Shown piece after piece: positions 53,421 through 61,681 of a stretch of 64,000 nt of DNA. Within the stretch, counting starts at the first letter, position 1. Every line of letters starts with the position of its first letter. The stretch covers positions 186,001 through 250,000 of the forward strand of contig NZ_JBHUDG010000001.1 of NCBI RefSeq assembly GCF_042678145.1, read 5' to 3'. The position numbers were made by a program, and so were the translations under genes. The DNA comes from Pseudopedobacter beijingensis. Lineage in GTDB: Bacteria > Bacteroidota > Bacteroidia > Sphingobacteriales > Sphingobacteriaceae. A model generated the notes under the pieces. That model made no database searches. It was given only the letters and a program-made list of their open reading frames with translations, and was not told the DNA's origin.

Positions 53421-53450
53421 TTTGATAAATGTGCAGTTTTACTAACTTCG
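53421..53450 (+). promoter_or_regulatory. mdh promoter
   Basis: TTTG at 53421-53424 (-33) and TAACTTCG at 53443-53450 (one mismatch from TAnnTTTG) have 18-base spacing, in the divergent gap between dnaE and mdh, 40 bases before the mdh ATG. Confidence 0.6.
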
Positions 53451-53489
53451 AATAGTTAAAAAATTAATAGTTCTAATCTATATAAAATC

Positions 53490-54428
53490 ATGAAAATTAC
53501 TGTAGTTGGAGCAGGCGCTGTTGGTGCAACGTGTGCAGACAATATTGCAAGAAAAGAGCTTGCCGAAGAATTAATCGTATTAGACATTAAAGAAGGTTTT
53601 GCTGAAGGTAAGGCTATAGATATCATGCAAACTTCTGGTTTACTAGGCTTTGATACTAAAGTTAAAGGTGTTACTAATGATTATGCAGCAACGGCAGATT
53701 CTGAAGTGGTGGTAATTACCTCGGGTTTACCTCGTAAACCAGGAATGACCCGCGAAGAGCTTATTGGTACTAATGCTGGTATTGTTAAGTCTGTTACGGA
53801 AAATATCTTAAAGTATTCTCCAAATACAATTATCATTGTGGTTTCTAATCCTATGGATACCATGAATTACCTTACCTTAAAAACTTCCGGATTACCAAAA
53901 GAAAGAATTTTAGGTATGGGTGGTGCGTTAGATTCTTCTCGTTTTAAATATTATTTGAGTCAGGAATTAGGTTGTTCTCAAGCCGATTTGAATGCGGTGG
54001 TAATTGGAGGTCATGGTGATACAACAATGATTCCATTAATTAAACATGCTACCTGGAATAGTATTCCTGTAACTAATTTCTTAACAGAAGAGCAACAGGA
54101 AAAAGTTGTTTCGGCTACTATGGTAGGTGGTGCAACTTTAACTAAACTGATTGGTACTTCTGCTTGGTATGCTCCGGGAGCAGGTACCGCTTCTATGGTG
54201 GAGTCTATTGTGCGCGACGAGAAAAAACTGATTTCTTGTGGTGTGGCATTGGATGGAGAATACGGCCAAAAAGATATTTCTTTGGTGGTACCTGTGGTTT
54301 TGGGTAAAAACGGATGGGAAAAAATAGTAAACTTTAATTTGAGTGAACAAGAACAAGCTGCTTTTAATAAATCTGCAGATGCTGTTCGTAACATGAATCA
54401 GGTTCTTAGAGATTCTAATATTATTTAA
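53490..54428 (+). CDS. mdh: Malate dehydrogenase
   Basis: 312-residue LDH-type malate dehydrogenase (malate + NAD+ to oxaloacetate). The cofactor loop is GAGAVGATCADN (residue 7 onward), followed by LDIKEGFAEGKAID, the substrate Arg region GLPRKPGMTREEL, SNPMDTMNY and the catalytic His175 in GGHGDTTMIP. The ATG follows the -7 element at a normal distance. The stop codon overlaps the next gene's ATG. Confidence 0.96.
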   Translation: MKITVVGAGAVGATCADNIARKELAEELIVLDIKEGFAEGKAIDIMQTSGLLGFDTKVKGVTNDYAATADSEVVVITSGLPRKPGMTREELIGTNAGIVKSVTENILKYSPNTIIIVVSNPMDTMNYLTLKTSGLPKERILGMGGALDSSRFKYYLSQELGCSQADLNAVVIGGHGDTTMIPLIKHATWNSIPVTNFLTEEQQEKVVSATMVGGATLTKLIGTSAWYAPGAGTASMVESIVRDEKKLISCGVALDGEYGQKDISLVVPVVLGKNGWEKIVNFNLSEQEQAAFNKSADAVRNMNQVLRDSNII

Positions 54429-54862
54429 TGAATGTTTTTGAAATTCCCCTGCAATTGATCAATTTGCAGGGCGACGGCTTCCACCTTTTGGTGGAAGTTG
54501 TTGTTTATGGACAAGCCTTTAATCTTGTACTGGATACCGGAGCATCTAAAAGTGCTTTGGATAAGGACACAATTACTGCGTTGATAGATGATGATAGTCA
54601 GATATATCATCTGCCTGATAGACATGCTATTGGTGTAGGGACATCGTCCATGGAAAGATATGCTGTTATAGTACCAGAGTTTAAGATTGGAGATCTGATT
54701 GTTGAAAATTATGCAGTTCCGGTTTTTGATTTAACAACTGTTAAGTTTGCCTACGAAACCATGCAGCTACCTGCTGTTATTGGTGTGCTGGGAGGCGATA
54801 TTTTAAAAGGTTATCATGCGGTTATAGATTATCAATCAAATATTTTGAGATTATTTAACTGA
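54428..54862 (+). CDS. Retropepsin-like aspartic protease family protein (clan AA)
   Basis: 144 residues with one aspartic-protease-like half: catalytic motif LVLDTGASKSALD near residue 37 and VIGVLGGDILKGYHAVIDYQSN at the C-terminus. No signal peptide. The ATG shares its A with the mdh stop (TAATG), so it is coupled to mdh. As in retroviral proteases, a dimer would supply both catalytic aspartates. Substrate unknown. Confidence 0.85.
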   Translation: MNVFEIPLQLINLQGDGFHLLVEVVVYGQAFNLVLDTGASKSALDKDTITALIDDDSQIYHLPDRHAIGVGTSSMERYAVIVPEFKIGDLIVENYAVPVFDLTTVKFAYETMQLPAVIGVLGGDILKGYHAVIDYQSNILRLFN

Positions 54863-54931
54863 TAATATGATATAAATCATGGTTTTATCCAATCGGTTAC
54901 TTCAACTTTGTTATAAAGGAGAGTATATTGC

Positions 54932-55345
54932 ATGAAAAATAAGATTGAAACAATGGACGATATTAAGTTATTGGTGGATACTTTTTATGAGAAAGTTGGA
55001 GCAGATAAAATTTTGGGACCAATATTTAATGATATAGCTCATGTAAACTGGGACAATCATTTACCGGTAATGTATAAGTTTTGGGCTTCTACCTTATTAG
55101 GAGAAATGGGATACAAGGGGAATCCTATGGATGCTCATTTCAAACTGAATGAAAAACAAAAGCTTTTGGATACAGATTTTAATATCTGGAAGCAACTTTT
55201 TATTGAGACCGTTGATGAGCTGTTTGAAGGGGAAATTGCTGATACTGCAAAAAGAAGGGCGGTATCTATTGCTGATTTAATGTTTTTTAAGATTCAAAAT
55301 TACGAACAATCTGCAGGTATTAATATAGGGAAGATAAGAAAGTAG
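54932..55345 (+). CDS. Group III truncated hemoglobin
   Basis: 137 residues of the TrHb3 (ctb-like) type. Tyr19 at B10 (DTFYEKVG), His43 at E7 (WDNHLPVMYKFW), the proximal His69 at F8 (MDAHFKL) and Trp86 at G8 (FNIWKQLF) occupy the expected positions. It binds oxygen or NO and may take part in NO or oxygen chemistry. It is 69 bases after the retropepsin gene on the same strand. Confidence 0.93.
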   Translation: MKNKIETMDDIKLLVDTFYEKVGADKILGPIFNDIAHVNWDNHLPVMYKFWASTLLGEMGYKGNPMDAHFKLNEKQKLLDTDFNIWKQLFIETVDELFEGEIADTAKRRAVSIADLMFFKIQNYEQSAGINIGKIRK

Positions 55346-55390
55346 GAGCTATTACAAATAATAATAGCTTATAATAACTCCTTTTTGTAT

Positions 55391-56401
55391 TTAAAAACTA
55401 ATCATTGCTTTAATCACTCCATTTTCAGGATTTAACCAGTTTTCGAAATTAGCTTTTACTTCTTCAAATGTAGCTGTATGTGTAATATAGGTTGTTGGTT
55501 TTATCAATCCTTTTTTCATACAGTCTATTACATGTTCAAAATCTATACGGTTTGCATTTCTGCTACTCATTAAAGTAGATTCTCTTTTGTGAAATTCGGG
55601 ATGAATAAAACTGATCTCGCCTTTTTGTAAACCAACCAATACATATCTACCTCCGTGTGCAAGGTACTGGAATGCACCATTAATTGCTTTTTGGTTTCCT
55701 GTTGCATCAATAATTACTGTAGGCATATCAGATTGTGTGATTTTTTGCAAACGTTCTATCACATTTTCTTGTAAGGAATTTATAACATATTCGACTCCTA
55801 ATTTCTCCTGACAAAATTGTAGTCTTTTTTCGTTAATATCTAATGCTATGACTTTGGCTCCGGCTATTCTAGCTAGCTCCATAATACCCAATCCAATAGG
55901 CCCAGCTCCTAATACCAGTACAAATTCACCAGTTCTAACATCGGCTCTTCTTACTCCATGGGCACCTATAGCCAAAGGTTCTACTAAAGCTAATTCTTCG
56001 TACGACAATCCTTCACCGTGTACAAGCGAATAATCAGGGACGGTAATATATTCTGCCATGGCGCCATCTATATGTACACCACATACATTGATAGACGTAC
56101 AACAATTTTCTTTGCCATTTCTGCAAGCGATACATTTACCGCAGTAAAAATAGGGGAGAATGGTTACTGCTTCTCCTTCTTTAAACTCCGGATTGTTGGT
56201 TGATGTTATCTTTGCTGCGATTTCGTGTCCCAGTCTTCTAGGGTAAGTGAAAAACGGTTGATTTCCACTAAAAGCATGTAAATCTGTTCCGCAAACACCA
56301 ACCTTTTTTATTTCTAATATACTGTGTCCTTGAGTTAATATTGGTTTTTCAGTTTCCTGATATTCAAAAACTCCCGGAGTGGTACAAACTAACTCTTTCA
56401 T
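55391..56401 (-). CDS. Zinc-dependent alcohol dehydrogenase of the L-fucose cluster
   Basis: 336-residue MDR enzyme. Catalytic zinc ligands are C37 (VGVCGTDLH) and H59/E60 (RLGHE). Structural zinc cysteines are C87, C90, C93 and C100/101 (CGKCIACRNGKENCC). The Rossmann loop is VLGAGPIGLG near residue 165. Last gene of the fucose operon, 4 bases after the aldo/keto reductase. The pathway already has one L-fucose dehydrogenase candidate, so this one may oxidise a related sugar (L-galactose) or reduce lactaldehyde. Role uncertain. Confidence 0.88.
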   Translation of the reverse strand: MKELVCTTPGVFEYQETEKPILTQGHSILEIKKVGVCGTDLHAFSGNQPFFTYPRRLGHEIAAKITSTNNPEFKEGEAVTILPYFYCGKCIACRNGKENCCTSINVCGVHIDGAMAEYITVPDYSLVHGEGLSYEELALVEPLAIGAHGVRRADVRTGEFVLVLGAGPIGLGIMELARIAGAKVIALDINEKRLQFCQEKLGVEYVINSLQENVIERLQKITQSDMPTVIIDATGNQKAINGAFQYLAHGGRYVLVGLQKGEISFIHPEFHKRESTLMSSRNANRIDFEHVIDCMKKGLIKPTTYITHTATFEEVKANFENWLNPENGVIKAMISF

Positions 56402-56405
56402 CGAT

Positions 56406-57416
56406 TTAAATTTGAATTAAGCCTCTTTTTCTCATTTCTTGCCAAAAACCATCGGGAATTTGTTTGGTTACCATGGCTATGTTCTCTTTTACTTTTTCGG
56501 GACGGGTTGTACTCAGTGCAATAGACTTTATTCCCGGTATATTGAAACCAAAGTTGAAGCAGGCTTCTGCTGGTTTAATATCAAAGGCTTTACAAACTTC
56601 ATAAAATTCAGTTCTCCAGTTCAGCAGTTCTTTGCCTTTGTTTGTAGCAGGATCTACTTCTACGTAGTTATAAAAATTACTGCCTATTAAAAAACCGCCA
56701 TTAAATACTGCTGAATTAATAACGGTAATGCCTTTTTTGTTAAGTTTTTCAATAAAAGCGATCAGTTCTTTTGGATGCGAGTGAATGGTAAGGCTGTTGG
56801 CTATCATCACCCAATCCAGTTCAATATCCTGAACTATACGTTCTATTGCTTTCCAGTCTTTAGAACCAATACCAATAGATTTGGCTTTTCCTTGTTTTTT
56901 AAGGTCTGAAAGTGCTTTGTAAGCTTCTATAATATCATTATAACGTTTTTTATGATCGCCTTCATTAATTGAAGAAGCTAAGTATTCATCAGGATCGTGA
57001 ACTGATACCATGTCCGAATTGTATTCCCCCAGTAATTCATTTCCCTGCTCAAAACATTCTAAAATACCCTGATAGCTTATCTTTTGAATAGCATCATTTT
57101 TCAACTCTTTCCAGATGCCTTTTTCAAACGTAGGTTCTTCCGTGGTTAATTCTGTTTGATACCAACCTAATTTGTTATTGATAATTACATTGTTTGGAGA
57201 GACCCCAAGATCTTTCAGGCATTTTCCTAAAACTTCCAAAGACAGTCCTGCGCCGTATTTACCAGCGCTATCAAATACAGGTGTTCCGGGAGAATGTTTG
57301 ATGCACTCGTTTACGATTGCTAATTTTCTTTCATAAGGTAATGCTTCGTATATATTACCTAAACCACTGGTTCCAAATATGACAGGTGGCAGAGTATGTG
57401 CATTTTCTTGTGACAT
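56406..57416 (-). CDS. Aldo/keto reductase, probable L-fucose (D-threo-aldose) dehydrogenase
   Basis: 336-residue AKR of the D-threo-aldose 1-dehydrogenase type: PPVIFGTSGLGNIYEALPY, FDSAGKYGAGLSLEVLG, VSVHDPDEYLA, KQGKAKSIGIGSKDW and a C-terminal GIKSIALSTTRPEKV. Such enzymes oxidise L-fucose at C1 to L-fucono-1,5-lactone with NAD(P)+. The order next to a lactonase gene supports this as step one of the pathway. Confidence 0.87.
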   Translation of the reverse strand: MSQENAHTLPPVIFGTSGLGNIYEALPYERKLAIVNECIKHSPGTPVFDSAGKYGAGLSLEVLGKCLKDLGVSPNNVIINNKLGWYQTELTTEEPTFEKGIWKELKNDAIQKISYQGILECFEQGNELLGEYNSDMVSVHDPDEYLASSINEGDHKKRYNDIIEAYKALSDLKKQGKAKSIGIGSKDWKAIERIVQDIELDWVMIANSLTIHSHPKELIAFIEKLNKKGITVINSAVFNGGFLIGSNFYNYVEVDPATNKGKELLNWRTEFYEVCKAFDIKPAEACFNFGFNIPGIKSIALSTTRPEKVKENIAMVTKQIPDGFWQEMRKRGLIQI

Positions 57417-57433
57417 GGATTTGTGTCAGATGA

Positions 57434-58258
57434 TTATAAATTATAAAATTTTTGTGCATTTAAGCCAAATATCTGGTTTTGTTCTTCTGTGCTGTAATTA
57501 GCATAATAGGCAGTGACAATTTCCACGGCTTCCTGATATTTTGCAGCTACTAAACAAACCGGCCAATCTGAACCGTACATCAGTCGGTGTGTACCAAAAG
57601 CTTCGGTAACAATATCCAGATAAGGGGTGAAATCATGTCGGTTCCAAAACTGGTAATCTGCTTCGGTTACCATACCACTTATTTTACAGTATACATTAGG
57701 ATATTTTGCTATTTCTTTGATGTCGACATCCCAACCTTCTACGGTACCTTTTTTAATAAAAGGTTTCGCAATATGGTCTATCACAAACATTTGATCTGGA
57801 TTGGAGCGTACCAGTTCTGTTGCGGCTTTAATGTGTTGAGGAAATAGAAGGAGGTCGTAGGTGAAGTTATAGTTTTTAAGTTTTGAGATACCATTTTTGA
57901 ATTCTTGTTGAAACATAAAGGAAGGCGTTTCTCCTTGTAATATATGTCGAAATCCTTTGACGATGTTAAATTGCTTAAAATGGAGGAATCTTTCTTCTAT
58001 GTTTTTGTCTCTCAGATCAACCCAACCTACAACACCTTTAATGAAATTATTTACAGATGCCAGTTCTATTAAGAAGTTAGTTTCGTCTTCGGTTTGGTCT
58101 GCTTGTACAGCAATACAACCATCTATCTGGTTATGTTTTAATAAAGGAGACAGGTCTTCAGGAAAGAAATCCCTACGGATTACTGCCATCTCTTCATCAA
58201 TCCAGGCATGTTTCTTCGGGTTGTATTTCCAAAAATGTTGATGCGAATCTATTCTCAT
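57434..58258 (-). CDS. Amidohydrolase, probable L-fucono-1,5-lactonase
   Basis: 274-residue amidohydrolase of the COG3618 type: HxH metal site (H6, H8 in MRIDSHQHFWKYNP), DHIAKPFIKKG, KISGMV and a C-terminal LMYGSDWPVCLVAAKY with the conserved Asp. Homologues open L-fucono- and L-rhamnono-lactones. It lies between the AKR (step 1) and the FAH-family hydrolase (last step). A stem-loop separates it from the upstream FAH gene. Confidence 0.9.
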   Translation of the reverse strand: MRIDSHQHFWKYNPKKHAWIDEEMAVIRRDFFPEDLSPLLKHNQIDGCIAVQADQTEDETNFLIELASVNNFIKGVVGWVDLRDKNIEERFLHFKQFNIVKGFRHILQGETPSFMFQQEFKNGISKLKNYNFTYDLLLFPQHIKAATELVRSNPDQMFVIDHIAKPFIKKGTVEGWDVDIKEIAKYPNVYCKISGMVTEADYQFWNRHDFTPYLDIVTEAFGTHRLMYGSDWPVCLVAAKYQEAVEIVTAYYANYSTEEQNQIFGLNAQKFYNL

Positions 58259-58281
58259 GGTTTTATAAGTTAATTATAAAG

Positions 58282-58312
58282 AGCGCAAAGCTCTATGAAT
58301 ATTCTTTGCGCT
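58282..58312 (-). terminator. Intercistronic stem-loop in the fucose operon
   Basis: A perfect 9-bp stem (58282-58290 with 58304-58312, AGCGCAAAG/CTTTGCGCT) and a 13-base loop sit between the FAH-family and lactonase genes. On the minus strand a modest T-rich tail follows. It may partly terminate or protect the transcript. Confidence 0.5.
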
Positions 58313-58338
58313 TTTATTATGCTTATGCGTCCTGTTTT

Positions 58339-59196
58339 TTATTTACCTGAAAATGCTTTTACAGATTGTTTTGATGTTCCTAATCCATCTATCCCCAATT
58401 CCATAACATCTCCTGGTTTTAAATAAACAGGTGGATTAAAGCCTAAGCCCACACCATGTGGAGTTCCTGTAGAAATGACATCGCCAGGTAATAACGTCAT
58501 GAATTGGCTTACATAGGATAATACAGTAGGAATATCAAAAATGAAATCATCGGTATTTCCATCTTGTAACATTTTATCATTTAATTTTAACCATAAGCGC
58601 AGATTGTGTGGATCTGAGATTTCGTCTTTAGTAACCAACCACGGACCAATGGGAGCAAAAGTGTCACAACCTTTTCCTTTATCCCAGGTTCCCCCTCTTT
58701 CTAATTGAAATTCTCTTTCGCTGATATCGTTATGTAAACAATATCCAGCGATATAATCCATTGCTTCTTCTTTGTCAATATGACTTGCTTTTTTTCCTAT
58801 TACGAAAGCGAGTTCTACTTCCCAGTCCGTTTTTACCGAGTTTTTAGGGATGATAACGTCGTCATTTGGACCAACTAATGCGGTGGTTGACTTAAAGAAT
58901 ATAATAGGTTCTTGCGGAATGGCTGCATTGGTTTCTTTTGCATGTTTTGCATAGTTAAGGCCAATACATACTATTTTAGAAGGTCTTGCGATAGGAGAAC
59001 CTAATCTAACACTATCTGAAACTACCGGAAGTTTACCATTGTTTTCCTTAACAAATTTTTCCAATCTGTTTAACCCGTCATTTTCAAAAAAGGTTTCGTT
59101 ATAATCTTCTCCAAAAGCCGAAGTGTCGTACTTAATATCGTTAATAATGATACCTGTTTTTTCTTTTCCTGCTTCGCCGAATCTGATAAGTTTCAT
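58339..59196 (-). CDS. FAH-family hydrolase, probable 2,4-diketo-3-deoxy-L-fuconate hydrolase
   Basis: 285-residue fumarylacetoacetate-hydrolase fold. Metal ligands are E126 and E128 (DWEVELAFVIGK) and D157 (HNDISER). Also CIGLNYAKHAKET and a C-terminal GDVISTGTPHGVGLGF. Members split 2,4-diketo sugar acids; here the products would be pyruvate and L-lactate. It lies 18 bases downstream of the SDR that would make its substrate. Confidence 0.92.
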   Translation of the reverse strand: MKLIRFGEAGKEKTGIIINDIKYDTSAFGEDYNETFFENDGLNRLEKFVKENNGKLPVVSDSVRLGSPIARPSKIVCIGLNYAKHAKETNAAIPQEPIIFFKSTTALVGPNDDVIIPKNSVKTDWEVELAFVIGKKASHIDKEEAMDYIAGYCLHNDISEREFQLERGGTWDKGKGCDTFAPIGPWLVTKDEISDPHNLRLWLKLNDKMLQDGNTDDFIFDIPTVLSYVSQFMTLLPGDVISTGTPHGVGLGFNPPVYLKPGDVMELGIDGLGTSKQSVKAFSGK

Positions 59197-59214
59197 GTCT
59201 CTTAATTTTTATTG

Positions 59215-59979
59215 TTAACTGTTTAATTTAATAAAACCACCGTCAATAGGATAATCGTTTCCTGTAATAAAGCTAGCTTCATCTGAGCATAGGTACAATG
59301 CTAAGTTAGCTATCTCTTCGGTAGTTCCCATGCGCCCAATGGGTTGTGTTTTCGAAAGTTTGTCAAACATTTCTTTTTCTTTTCCCGGATAATTTTTTTG
59401 TATAAATCCATCTACAAAAGGTGTATGAACACGGGCAGGGGAGATGGAGTTGCACCTGATATTATTAGATAGATAATCTTTTGCTACGCTGAGGGTCATA
59501 GCAAAAACGGCTCCTTTACTCATAGAATAGGCAAACCTGTCACTTAAACCAACCCATGCGGCTATAGAGGCAATATTTAAAATTACACCGTAGTCTTGTT
59601 CTATAAATTTAGGTAAAACCTCATGCAGGCAATTATATGTGCCTTTTACGTTTACACGATAAACTCTGTCCAAGTCTTCTTCAGAGGTATTAACAGCATT
59701 ACCAACATGGGCAATACCAGCACAGTTTACCAGGATGTCTACCTCGTTTATTTTTTTTACTACTGTTTTGATATCTTCCTGTTTGCTTACATCAACAGAG
59801 TGAACTACGGATTTGCCACCAAAACCTTCAATAATAGTTTTAGTTGCTTCGGCTTGCTCTAAACTAAGGTCCAGAATATGTACCAGAGCTCCGGCTTTAG
59901 CAAAGTTTTCTGCAATGGCTTTTCCTATACCACTTCCAGCACCAGTAATTATTGCAGATTTATTTTTTAATGAAAACAT
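59215..59979 (-). CDS. SDR, probable 2-keto-3-deoxy-L-fuconate dehydrogenase
   Basis: 254 residues. TGAGSGIGKAIA loop, Asp37 after beta-2 (HILDLSL, favouring NAD+), NCAGIAHVG, catalytic Ser138 (NIASIAAW), Tyr151 and Lys155 (YSMSKGAVF), C-terminal ITGNDYPIDGGF. In the non-phosphorylating fucose pathway this class oxidises C4 of 2-keto-3-deoxy-L-fuconate. Sits between the dehydratase and the FAH-family hydrolase. Confidence 0.92.
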   Translation of the reverse strand: MFSLKNKSAIITGAGSGIGKAIAENFAKAGALVHILDLSLEQAEATKTIIEGFGGKSVVHSVDVSKQEDIKTVVKKINEVDILVNCAGIAHVGNAVNTSEEDLDRVYRVNVKGTYNCLHEVLPKFIEQDYGVILNIASIAAWVGLSDRFAYSMSKGAVFAMTLSVAKDYLSNNIRCNSISPARVHTPFVDGFIQKNYPGKEKEMFDKLSKTQPIGRMGTTEEIANLALYLCSDEASFITGNDYPIDGGFIKLNS

Positions 59980-60010
59980 ATTTTTTTGTTGATTCTTTAC
60001 TTTGTGAAAT

Positions 60011-61663
60011 TTAAAGACTTACACCACGTTTCCATGGAATAAAGTCATCTTGATTTAATTGTACTGCTTTTGGTGTAATTTCGCCACTGGCTACTTTAAT
60101 ACAGAACTCTAAAATTTCTTCTCCAACTTCTTCTATCGTTTTCTCGCCTCTTATGATAGTACCTGTGTCTATATCTATAATGTCCGACATCCGAGTTGCC
60201 AACTGTGTGTTGGTAGCTACTTTTATAACCGGACAAACCGGATTTCCGGTGGGAGTACCTAATCCTGTAGTAAATAAAATTAAGGTTGCTCCACTGGCAG
60301 CTTTTCCGGTAGTTGCTTCTACATCATTACCGGGTGTACAAACCAAGCTTAATCCTGGTTTAGTAGCTGGTTCTGTATAATCTAATACATCAACTACTGG
60401 TGAGGTACCTGCTTTTTTAGCAGCCCCGGTACTTTTTATAGCATCTGTAATTAATCCATCTTTGATATTTCCCGGAGAAGGATTCATGAAAAAACCAGAC
60501 CCCACAGCGTGTGCCTGTGCATCATATGTTTGCATCAGGTGAATGAATTTTTTAGCTATAGTTTCGTTTTCGCAGCGATCAATCATATTTTGTTCGGCGC
60601 CGCAAAGTTCTGGGAATTCGGCGAGTAAAACTTTAGCTCCCAATGCAACCAATAAATCGGCAGTGTAACCTACTGCGGGATTGGCAGAAATTCCACTGAA
60701 CCCATCACTTCCTCCACATTTTACACCTACACACAATTTAGAAATTGGAGCTGGTTTCCGGCTTGTTTGGTTCAATTCTATCAAACCTATAAAAGTTTGT
60801 CTGATAGCTTCTGCAATTAAAAACTCTTCACTTTGTGTTTTCTGTTGCTCAAAAACCAGAATAGGTTTATCAAAGTTTTGGTTTTTACTTTTAATGTTTT
60901 CAACTAAATCATGCGATTGCAGGTGTTGGCAACCTAAGCTAAGAATAGTAATTCCTCCAACATTTGGATGATTGGCATAAGCGGCAAGCAGATTACTTAA
61001 AACTTCAGAATCTTGTCTGGTGCCACCGCAACCTCCTTGATGGTTCAGAAATTTAATGCCATCAATATTTTTAAATACTCTTTTTTCTTTTTGTGGAGTT
61101 GGCTGATTAATAGATATGGATAAAGAATGGATGTCTTCTCCGTTTTTATAGGACTCCAGTATATCAGCTGTATATTCTTTGTATTTATCGGTAACAGAAT
61201 AACCCAGATTGGTGTACAAAGATTCCTTGATAATGTCAAGATTTCTGTTTTCACAGAAAACGGTTGGAATAAACAACCAATAATTGGCAGTACCTACATC
61301 GCCATTAGATCTGTGGAAACCATTAAATGTCTTATCTGTAAACTTGCTTACATCGGGTTTATTCCAGTGATAATTAACGTTACGATAGTAATAAGGTTCT
61401 GCGGCATGGTGTACATTTTCTGTGTTCATCCAGCTTCCCTTTAAAACTTTATGTTGCGTTTTGCCTACCAATACACCATACATGATGATATCTCCATCTT
61501 CATCTATATCATTGATGAAAAACTTATGTTTTGCCGGGATATCGTCTATCAGCGCAAAAGACTCGTTTTTCCAATGGATTGGCTGTCCTTTTTGTAAATC
61601 CTGAAGAGCAACAAGAACATTGTCTTTTTCATCTAGTTGTATATACTTCTTTTGAGACTCCAT
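60011..61663 (-). CDS. UxaA-family (altronate dehydratase-type) hydro-lyase, probable L-fuconate dehydratase
   Basis: 550 residues: N-terminal SAF domain (about 1-95, NVLVALQDLQKGQPI) and UxaA core (GFHRSNGDVGTANYWLFIPTVFCENRN; GGCGGTRQDSEVL; CVGVKCGGSDGFSGISANPAVG; LVCTPGNDVEATTG). The family uses an iron cofactor to dehydrate sugar acids. The well-known Xanthomonas L-fuconate dehydratase belongs to the enolase superfamily, so this is a different enzyme class for the same step. Assignment is from cluster context. Confidence 0.87.
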   Translation of the reverse strand: MESQKKYIQLDEKDNVLVALQDLQKGQPIHWKNESFALIDDIPAKHKFFINDIDEDGDIIMYGVLVGKTQHKVLKGSWMNTENVHHAAEPYYYRNVNYHWNKPDVSKFTDKTFNGFHRSNGDVGTANYWLFIPTVFCENRNLDIIKESLYTNLGYSVTDKYKEYTADILESYKNGEDIHSLSISINQPTPQKEKRVFKNIDGIKFLNHQGGCGGTRQDSEVLSNLLAAYANHPNVGGITILSLGCQHLQSHDLVENIKSKNQNFDKPILVFEQQKTQSEEFLIAEAIRQTFIGLIELNQTSRKPAPISKLCVGVKCGGSDGFSGISANPAVGYTADLLVALGAKVLLAEFPELCGAEQNMIDRCENETIAKKFIHLMQTYDAQAHAVGSGFFMNPSPGNIKDGLITDAIKSTGAAKKAGTSPVVDVLDYTEPATKPGLSLVCTPGNDVEATTGKAASGATLILFTTGLGTPTGNPVCPVIKVATNTQLATRMSDIIDIDTGTIIRGEKTIEEVGEEILEFCIKVASGEITPKAVQLNQDDFIPWKRGVSL

Positions 61664-61681
61664 GAAGGTTCTGTTATTTTA

